Assembly (NCBI GenBank): GCA_020054175.1
Contig: JAGVLR010000263.1
Location: 1 to 8,159 of the forward strand
Origin: Candidatus Dadabacteria bacterium
GTDB taxonomy: Bacteria > Desulfobacterota_D > UBA1144 > Nemesobacterales > UBA2774
Direction: 5' to 3'
Length of the DNA stretch: 8,159 nucleotides
Positions 1 through 4,667 of the stretch are shown here, piece after piece (within the stretch, counting starts at the first letter, position 1; the number at the start of each line of letters is the position of its first letter). A program made the position numbers and the translations under genes. A model generated the notes under the pieces. The model had not been told where the DNA came from. It searched no databases and saw only the letters and a program-made list of their open reading frames with translations.

Positions 1-2
1 AT

Positions 3-746
3 AAGTTCCCGGCCGGCATGGAGCCTTCGAGGATGCTTAACCCGGCCCTCGGACTCCGGGGAATAAGATATTCCCTAAGGGATGTCGAAACCTTCGAGAC
101 TCAGATAAGGGCCATTCTCAAAGCGTCGGCGGCTGCGGAAAAGAAAGCGAGAATATTATTGCCCATGATATCCGGGATAAGCGAGCTCAGAAAGGCGAAG
201 GAGATAATTTCCGAAGTAGCGTCAGGACTCGGCGAAGGGCCATCATGGGCCGTAGGAGTCATGATAGAAACCCCTTCGGCCGCGATAATGGCTTCAGACA
301 TTGCGGCCGAGTCCGATTTTCTCAGCATCGGCACCAACGACCTCATACAATACACCCTCGCTATAGACAGGGTCAACGAGCACGTCTCGTATCTCTATTC
401 CCCGTTTCACCCGGCGATTCTCCGGCTCATAACCGGAGTCGTAGACGCCGCCCGTCCTCACAGGATACCCGTCGCCGTATGCGGCGAAATGGCCGGGCAG
501 CTCCCGTGCGTGCCGCTCCTCGTGGGCCTCGGGGTCGATGAGCTCAGCATGAACACGCATTCCATACCGAAAGTGAAAAAGCTCCTTAGCTCGATCACGG
601 AAAAGGAATCTAAAGAAATCGCCTGCGCTTCCCTCGGGCTCAAGACAGAGGCCGGCATAAGAGACTTCGTCACGAGGGAAGTCATAAAGAAATGGGGCGA
701 CGCCATACCTCCCGAATTCATCGAAGAGATAGTTCTCTCCTCCTGA
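3..746 (+). CDS. ptsI: PTS Enzyme I (phosphoenolpyruvate-protein phosphotransferase), C-terminal part
   Basis: Enzyme I takes phosphate from phosphoenolpyruvate and passes it to HPr, the first step of the PTS, in the cytosol. The reading frame is open from base 3, so the gene begins before the window; the ATG at 18 is internal, because the family motif around NPALGLRGIR continues straight through it. What remains is the PEP-binding TIM-barrel domain. Visible motifs are the arginine in LGLRGIR, LLPMISG, VMIETPSA with the metal-binding Glu, SIGTNDLIQYTLAIDR with the Asn-Asp metal and PEP site, and CGEMAG, whose Cys (codon 480-482) is the catalytic proton donor equivalent to Cys502 of the E. coli enzyme. 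The protein ends in TGA at 744-746, the usual end for this family. HPr and EIIA genes, if present, lie upstream and cannot be seen. Whether this is a sugar-transport or purely regulatory PTS cannot be told from the fragment. The family call is firm. Confidence 0.96.
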   Translation, partial: KFPAGMEPSRMLNPALGLRGIRYSLRDVETFETQIRAILKASAAAEKKARILLPMISGISELRKAKEIISEVASGLGEGPSWAVGVMIETPSAAIMASDIAAESDFLSIGTNDLIQYTLAIDRVNEHVSYLYSPFHPAILRLITGVVDAARPHRIPVAVCGEMAGQLPCVPLLVGLGVDELSMNTHSIPKVKKLLSSITEKESKEIACASLGLKTEAGIRDFVTREVIKKWGDAIPPEFIEEIVLSS

Positions 747-928
747 TCCGTCGTCCGGAAAAGGCTTTACTGTAAAAAATTCTCCAGCAGATTTTGTACA
801 GATTCTAACAGTCGCCCCAGGGCTTGAGGCGTCTATTCGGCATAAGCCCCCGCCAAGCCTTATTTCTTCTCACCAGGCACGGTTATTGCCATTATATCCG
901 CTAAAACTATTTTTCGGGGAGAGCGGCC

Positions 929-1423
929 ATGCAAACGTTACAAGACCTTTTCATGAATCAATTGAAAGACATTTACTATGCCGAGAAGGAGATAATAAAA
1001 ACCCTTCCGAAAATGGCCGGGGCTGCGTCGCAGTCTTCGCTCAAAAAAGCCTTCGAGCGCCACCTCGAGGAGAGCGAGCGGCACATCGAGCGGCTCGAAC
1101 AGGTCTTCGAAATGATGGGCGAAAAGGCCTCCGGAAAGAAGTGCGAAGCTATCGAAGGCATAATTGACGAAGGTAAGGAATTTATAAAGAACGGAAAGAA
1201 GTTCAATCCCGACGTCAATGACGCCGGTCTCATAGCGGCCGCGCAGAGGGTCGAGCACTATGAGATCGCGGTTTACGGCACGCTCAGGGCCTTCGCCGAG
1301 CACCTCGGACAGGAACACGCAGCCGAGCTTCTCCAGCGCACTCTGAACGAGGAAAAGCAGGCCGACGAGAAGCTGACCGGCATAGCCGGGTCCACGATAA
1401 ACGAAAAAGCCGCGGACGCTTAG
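929..1423 (+). CDS. YciE/YciF-type ferritin-like protein (DUF892)
   Basis: This is a 164-residue, all-helical cytosolic protein of the YciE/YciF (DUF892) ferritin-like family. E. coli YciF is a stress-associated protein with a dimetal four-helix-bundle fold; its exact reaction is not established. Family hallmarks are LKDIYYAEKEIIKTLPKMA (about 12-30), the helix with HLEESERHIERLEQVF (45-60), the Lys-Cys at 71-72 followed by EGIIDEG, VEHYEIAVYGTL (108-119), and LNEEKQADEKLTGIA (139-153). Candidate metal ligands are Glu20, His52, Glu109, Glu112 and Glu141 or Glu142, by analogy with the ferritin-like Glu/His pattern. The length is normal for the family. The start at 929 is supported by GGAG at 918-921, seven bases upstream. 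The gene stands alone: 182 bases separate it from ptsI and a strong terminator follows it. It is probably a monocistronic stress gene, but no promoter could be assigned with confidence. Confidence 0.93.
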   Translation: MQTLQDLFMNQLKDIYYAEKEIIKTLPKMAGAASQSSLKKAFERHLEESERHIERLEQVFEMMGEKASGKKCEAIEGIIDEGKEFIKNGKKFNPDVNDAGLIAAAQRVEHYEIAVYGTLRAFAEHLGQEHAAELLQRTLNEEKQADEKLTGIAGSTINEKAADA

Positions 1424-1466
1424 AAATCAGAAAGTAACAATACAGGAACCCATACCTCATGCCTCA

Positions 1467-1518
1467 GCCGGGGAAGAAGACTGGACACGAATCCAGCTCC
1501 TCTCCCCGGCGCCTTTTT
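1467..1518 (+). terminator. Rho-independent terminator of the DUF892 gene
   Basis: GCCGGGGA (1467-1474) pairs perfectly with TCCCCGGC (1503-1510). The helix continues through short imperfect pairs into an apical stem, CTGGA (1481-1485) with TCCAG (1492-1496), closed by the six-base loop CACGAA. GCC and a run of five T (1514-1518) follow the stem. It lies 43 bases after the DUF892 stop codon, so it should end that transcript and insulate the kinase operon from it. Confidence 0.9.
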
Positions 1519-1591
1519 AACGACCGTTCCGACGTTTCGGCATCCACTTTTCTCAAGGGACTTCTCTTTGTTCTCTATATATAGATTTGCC

Positions 1592-1614
1592 GTTGTAGAG
1601 TATTCCACTACGAC
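1592..1614. repeat. Inverted repeat, possible operator
   Basis: GTTGTAG (1592-1598) faces CTACGAC (1608-1614) across nine bases. Six of the seven positions are exact complements and one is a G-T pair in RNA terms. There is no T-run after it, so it does not look like a terminator. It sits about 87 bases upstream of the -35 box of the kinase promoter, a position compatible with an activator or repressor site. The binding protein, if any, is unknown. Confidence 0.3.
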
Positions 1615-1700
1615 AAGCGAGCGCTTTAACGATCCCATATTATTCTGTTTTATTAGAACCAATAGGATGTTAACGTAATATAAATTCATCTAAGAGTGCA

Positions 1701-1729
1701 TTGATTCGAAAAAAGAACGGCTATATAAT
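1701..1729 (+). promoter_or_regulatory. Sigma-70 promoter of the signalling operon
   Basis: TTGATT (1701-1706) matches four of the six -35 consensus bases, and TATAAT (1724-1729) matches all six -10 bases. The spacer is exactly 17 bases. Transcription would start near 1736 and leave an untranslated leader of about 150 nt before the kinase start codon. AT-rich sequence upstream could act as an UP element. This is the best promoter-like sequence in the window and the natural driver of the kinase, regulator and hybrid-kinase genes. Confidence 0.75.
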
Positions 1730-1797
1730 TAGCGAATAGGTTCCGGGAATTCCGTTTACAACAGAGGCGTCTCGATCACAGGCTGCGGCATTATACG

Positions 1798-1875
1798 ATG
1801 AATACACATTCCATTCCGAGCGAAACTGAAGTTCCCCGTATGAGAATCATTTCCAGATTCCAGAGGGGGCTCTAA
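1798..1875 (+). other. Possible 25-codon leader ORF
   Basis: An ATG at 1798 opens a 25-codon frame (MNTHSIPSETEV...) that ends with TAA at 1873-1875. That stop shares its last A with a second ATG at 1875 (TAATG), which opens a four-codon frame ending in TGA at 1887-1889 and overlapping the kinase start as ATGA. The 25-codon frame has no clear Shine-Dalgarno site. The four-codon frame is preceded by GAGGGGG (1863-1869) at five bases. Either or both could be translated and coupled to kinase expression, but frames this short arise readily by chance. Confidence 0.2.
1851..1864. repeat. Tandem direct repeat of TTCCAGA
   Basis: Two exact head-to-tail copies of TTCCAGA lie at 1851-1857 and 1858-1864, immediately before the purine-rich GAGGGGG and GGAGG stretches that precede the kinase start. 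The copies are directly visible; a role in RNA structure or protein binding is only a guess. Confidence 0.4.
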
Positions 1876-1885
1876 TGGAGGATTC

Positions 1886-4168
1886 ATGATAGCGCCTCGA
1901 GTGGTCGCCATTCTGAATACCTTTTCCAAAACGGCGAGTCTCGTCGTAATTGTCATAGGAATGCTTGTACTTGCCGGCTGGGTGGCCGACGTGGAAACGC
2001 TTAAGGCCGTCTTGCCCGGCTACGAGCCGATGAAGGTCAACACCTCCATCGGATTTATTTTCGGGGGGCTGTCCCTATGGCTCCTGCTCTCACGCTCCGG
2101 GAACCGCACGGCCCGGATTGTAGCCGGCATTTTAGCATTTTTCGTAGTCGTCATAGGTTCCCTGACTTTACTCGAATACCTGACGTGGCGTGAGTTCGGG
2201 ATTGACAACCTCATATTCGCCGACCCGGATGCCGACATGAGCGGCGGATTCGCCGGCAGGATGTCGCCCCTCTCGGCGGTTAATTTCACGATACTCGGCG
2301 CGGCGCTTCTTATCCTTATAACCAGGCCGGGGAAGGAACCTTACTCCGGAGTTCTCGCCCTCGTCGCGGCTTTTGCGAGCCTGCTGTCGGTTCTTGGATA
2401 CATCTACGGCGTAGCGGCGTTCTACACTTTTTACACATACTCCTCTGTCGCGCTCAATACGGCTATTGCATCCATCGTGCTCGCACTCGGAATCCTGTTC
2501 GTAAGGCCGGAGCGGGGGATAATGTCTGTAATAACTATGGACACATTGGGCGGAATGATGGCCCGCCGGGTGCTGCCGTGGGCCATCCTACTGCCCTTTT
2601 TCTTCGGTTGGCTGAGGCTGAAGGGCCAGGAGCTCGGCTATTACGACACGGGCATAGGCCTCTCGCTTTTCGCCGTTTCGACGATGGTCCTTTTCACTCT
2701 CCTCATTTGGTTTAGCGCACGTTCGCTCAACGGTTCCGACATCGAGCGGAAGCAGGCGGAAAATGAAGTGCATCTCTTAAACCAGGGCCTCGAGCGTCGG
2801 GTCGTCGAGCGAACGCACGAGCTCCAGAATGCCATCAACGAGCTCGGCAGGGAAGTGGGCGAGCGTCATAAGGCGGAGGATTCCCTCAAGGTCAGCCTGG
2901 AAGAGCTTTCGAGAAAGAACAGGATGGAAACCATAATAAACGCCATAACCGGCAGCGTTCACGGCTCTGTCGACCTTCGGGAAGTTCTTTCCAACGCCGT
3001 AAAGTCGATTAAAGAAAATATGCCCGGCGTAGATTTCATCGGTGTTTTCATGATAGAAGATAAGAACGCTGTTCTCATGGCCGATTCCGGCTACCCAGAA
3101 GATGTATACGAAAAAATAAAAGTCATACCTTATCCAAAAGGCCTCACATGGAAAACGGTCGAGGAAGGGAAAACCATGTACTGTCCCGACGCCGAAAACG
3201 ATACGACGATCGGGCAGGCCGGCAGGGCTCTTGGCACCAAAAGCTACATTTCGATGCCCATACGCTACGACGAGAAAACGGTCGGCGTGATAAACATTAA
3301 CTCCAGAACCGCGGACGCGTTCGACAAAGAGGAGCTTAGTCTTCTCGAAACGGTAGCGATTCAGGTCGAAGCCGCCGTTCACAACGCCAGGATAGTCGAG
3401 GCGCTCAGGGCGACGGAAAAAGAGAACCGCTCTCTCAACGAAGAGCTCGAACGGAGGCTCGAAGAGCTCACTGCCGTCAACAAGGAGCTCGAAGCCTTCA
3501 GTTATTCCGTTTCCCACGATCTCAGGGCCCCTCTCCGGGCGATAGACGGGTTTTCGCGGATACTCCTCGAGGATTACTCCGGCATGCTCGATGAAGAAGG
3601 GCACCGTCTCTTCTCCGTCATAAGATCGAATACGCTCAACATGGGGCAGCTCATCGACGACCTGCTGGCTTTTTCGCGCCTCGGAAGGCAGGACGTCGTC
3701 CCGCTCGAAGTGAACATAAGCGAGATGGCGAGGCAGGTTTTCCAGGAGCTTCAGCCCCACGATTCGGTCAAGACGCCGAAATTCACGCTCAATCATCTCC
3801 CCACGGCTTTCGGCGATAGATCCATGATACGCCAGGTACTGACAAACCTCATCTCGAATGCGATAAAGTTCACGAGAGACAGGGGCGCCGAAGCGGCTAT
3901 AGAGATAACGGGTCATTCCAACGGGCGCGAAAACATTTACCACATAACTGACAACGGAATAGGTTTCGACATGGCTTACGTAGATAAACTCTTCGGAGTC
4001 TTTCAAAGGCTCCACAGCCAGAACGAATTCGAAGGCACAGGGGTGGGGCTGGCGCTCGTGAAGCGTATTGTTGTAAGGCACGGCGGGCGTGTGTGGGCGG
4101 AAGGGAAAGTGGGGGAGGGGGCTTCGTTTTATTTCACTCTGCCTAAAGATGAAGGAGGATTGTCATGA
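1886..4168 (+). CDS. Membrane sensor histidine kinase: 8 TM helices, GAF, HisKA, HATPase
   Basis: This 760-residue inner-membrane sensor kinase should autophosphorylate on histidine and donate phosphate to a receiver domain. Hydrophobic helices are at about 17-33, 52-69, 76-97, 129-147, 154-174, 186-206, 229-243 and 257-277, forming a polytopic input module with no obvious ligand domain. A charged coiled coil (285-345) leads to a GAF domain (about 345-505), and a second coiled coil (505-540) leads to the dimerisation helix SYSVSHDLRAPLRAIDGF with phospho-acceptor His544. The ATPase domain shows NLISNAIKFT (654-663), DNGIGFD (689-695), VFQRLH (705-710) and GTGVGLAL (717-724), so all N, G1, F and G2 boxes are intact. 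The kinase core is of the phytochrome-like type that often pairs with Rcp1-like regulators, although there is no PHY domain. The start at 1886 has GGAGG at 1877-1881, and the frame is closed upstream by TGA at 1841. The stop overlaps the next gene as ATGA. The signal sensed is unknown. Confidence 0.93.
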   Translation: MIAPRVVAILNTFSKTASLVVIVIGMLVLAGWVADVETLKAVLPGYEPMKVNTSIGFIFGGLSLWLLLSRSGNRTARIVAGILAFFVVVIGSLTLLEYLTWREFGIDNLIFADPDADMSGGFAGRMSPLSAVNFTILGAALLILITRPGKEPYSGVLALVAAFASLLSVLGYIYGVAAFYTFYTYSSVALNTAIASIVLALGILFVRPERGIMSVITMDTLGGMMARRVLPWAILLPFFFGWLRLKGQELGYYDTGIGLSLFAVSTMVLFTLLIWFSARSLNGSDIERKQAENEVHLLNQGLERRVVERTHELQNAINELGREVGERHKAEDSLKVSLEELSRKNRMETIINAITGSVHGSVDLREVLSNAVKSIKENMPGVDFIGVFMIEDKNAVLMADSGYPEDVYEKIKVIPYPKGLTWKTVEEGKTMYCPDAENDTTIGQAGRALGTKSYISMPIRYDEKTVGVININSRTADAFDKEELSLLETVAIQVEAAVHNARIVEALRATEKENRSLNEELERRLEELTAVNKELEAFSYSVSHDLRAPLRAIDGFSRILLEDYSGMLDEEGHRLFSVIRSNTLNMGQLIDDLLAFSRLGRQDVVPLEVNISEMARQVFQELQPHDSVKTPKFTLNHLPTAFGDRSMIRQVLTNLISNAIKFTRDRGAEAAIEITGHSNGRENIYHITDNGIGFDMAYVDKLFGVFQRLHSQNEFEGTGVGLALVKRIVVRHGGRVWAEGKVGEGASFYFTLPKDEGGLS

Positions 4169-4608
4169 CAGATATTAACCAGGTCGAGATACTGCTGGTG
4201 GAAGACAACCCGAACGACGAGGAGCTTACTCTCCGGGCTCTCAAAAAAAATAACATCGCGAATAACGTTCACGTGGTGAGGGACGGAGCCGAGGCGCTCG
4301 ATTTCATATTCGCCTCGGGACCATACACGTCGCGAAGAGTCGAGAGCAGGCCGAAGGTCATACTCCTCGACCTCAAGCTCCCGAAGGTGGACGGCCTCGA
4401 AGTGCTGAAAAGAATAAAGTCGGACGACAGGACGAGCATGACCCCGGTCGTCGTCCTTACGTCGTCAAAAGAGGAGAGGGACATAGTCGAAAGCTACAAG
4501 CTCGGCGTAAGCAGTTATATCGTCAAGCCCGTGGATTTCGACAAGTTCATACAGGCCGTTTCGCAGCTCGGACTTTACTGGCTTCTTCTCAACCAGCCGC
4601 CGGGATAA
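4165..4608 (+). CDS. Rcp1-type single-domain response regulator
   Basis: This 147-residue cytosolic protein consists of one receiver domain and no output domain. The acidic pocket is Glu13-Asp14 (LLVEDNPND), the phospho-acceptor is Asp69 in VILLDLKLPKVDG, the switch residue is Thr99 in VVVLTSS, and the conserved Lys is Lys121 in YIVKPVDF. The inserted loop around SGPYTSRRVESRP and the C-terminal helix DFDKFIQAVSQLGLYWLLLNQPP are typical of the Rcp1 family, the partners of phytochrome-like kinases in cyanobacteria and other bacteria. Its ATG overlaps the stop of the kinase by four bases (ATGA), with AAGGAGG at 4152-4158 six bases upstream, so the two are very probably translationally coupled and made as a pair. 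It is the likely direct target of the preceding kinase. With no effector domain, it must act by binding another protein or by passing phosphate on through a relay. Confidence 0.95.
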   Translation: MTDINQVEILLVEDNPNDEELTLRALKKNNIANNVHVVRDGAEALDFIFASGPYTSRRVESRPKVILLDLKLPKVDGLEVLKRIKSDDRTSMTPVVVLTSSKEERDIVESYKLGVSSYIVKPVDFDKFIQAVSQLGLYWLLLNQPPG

Positions 4609-4610
4609 GC

Positions 4611-4667
4611 ATGAACGGTTATATACTTAGCATTCAGGAGCTTCGGATCGTGTTTGAGGTGTTTTAA
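4611..4667 (+). other. Possible 18-codon ORF coupling the regulator to the hybrid kinase
   Basis: ATG at 4611, two bases after the regulator stop codon, opens an 18-codon frame (MNGYILSIQELRIVFEVF) whose TAA (4665-4667) shares its last A with the hybrid-kinase ATG, giving TAATG. The Shine-Dalgarno site of the hybrid kinase lies inside this frame. It could keep ribosomes moving across the 58-base gap. No strong ribosome site precedes it and no homology is recognised, so chance is a fair explanation. Confidence 0.2.

Larger units (their letters stand above)
1424..1885. other. Intergenic and leader region before the sensor kinase
   Basis: These 462 bases hold no convincing protein gene on either strand. 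In order they contain the terminator of the DUF892 gene (1467-1518), an AT-rich stretch with the palindrome CTATATATAG (1575-1584) and a 7-bp inverted repeat (1592-1614), a strong sigma-70 promoter (1701-1729), and a leader of about 150 nt with two very short reading frames and a tandem 7-base repeat. The stretch upstream of the promoter is visibly richer in A and T than the flanking genes, as expected of a control region. Confidence 0.75.

Noticed and set aside
770..801. CTGT and ACAG half-sites suggesting a LexA box
   Set aside because: The half-sites are 24 bases apart, whereas the gammaproteobacterial-type box needs eight. No SOS gene is nearby.
820..849. GGGCTT facing AAGCCC between ptsI and the DUF892 gene as a terminator
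   Set aside because: There are only six pairs across an 18-base loop, and no T-run follows the stem directly. It is too weak to call.
886..1167. 93-codon frame overlapping the start of the DUF892 gene
   Set aside because: It is out of frame with a clear family member, and its protein is arginine-rich shadow sequence.
1420..1689. 89-codon minus-strand frame in the intergenic region
   Set aside because: It runs through the strong terminator hairpin, has a biased and unconvincing composition, and resembles no family I know.
2918..3400. GAF domain of the membrane kinase as a bilin-binding phytochrome domain
   Set aside because: The kinase core and its Rcp1-type partner are phytochrome-like, but there is no PHY domain. 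The one notable GAF cysteine (Cys433 in YCPDA) is not in the usual chromophore context and is Val in the sister GAF.
2777..4081. 434-codon open frame on the minus strand opposite the sensor kinase
   Set aside because: It lies wholly antisense to a gene with intact kinase motifs. Its translation has no recognisable domain, and long antisense frames are expected in GC-rich genes with this codon bias.
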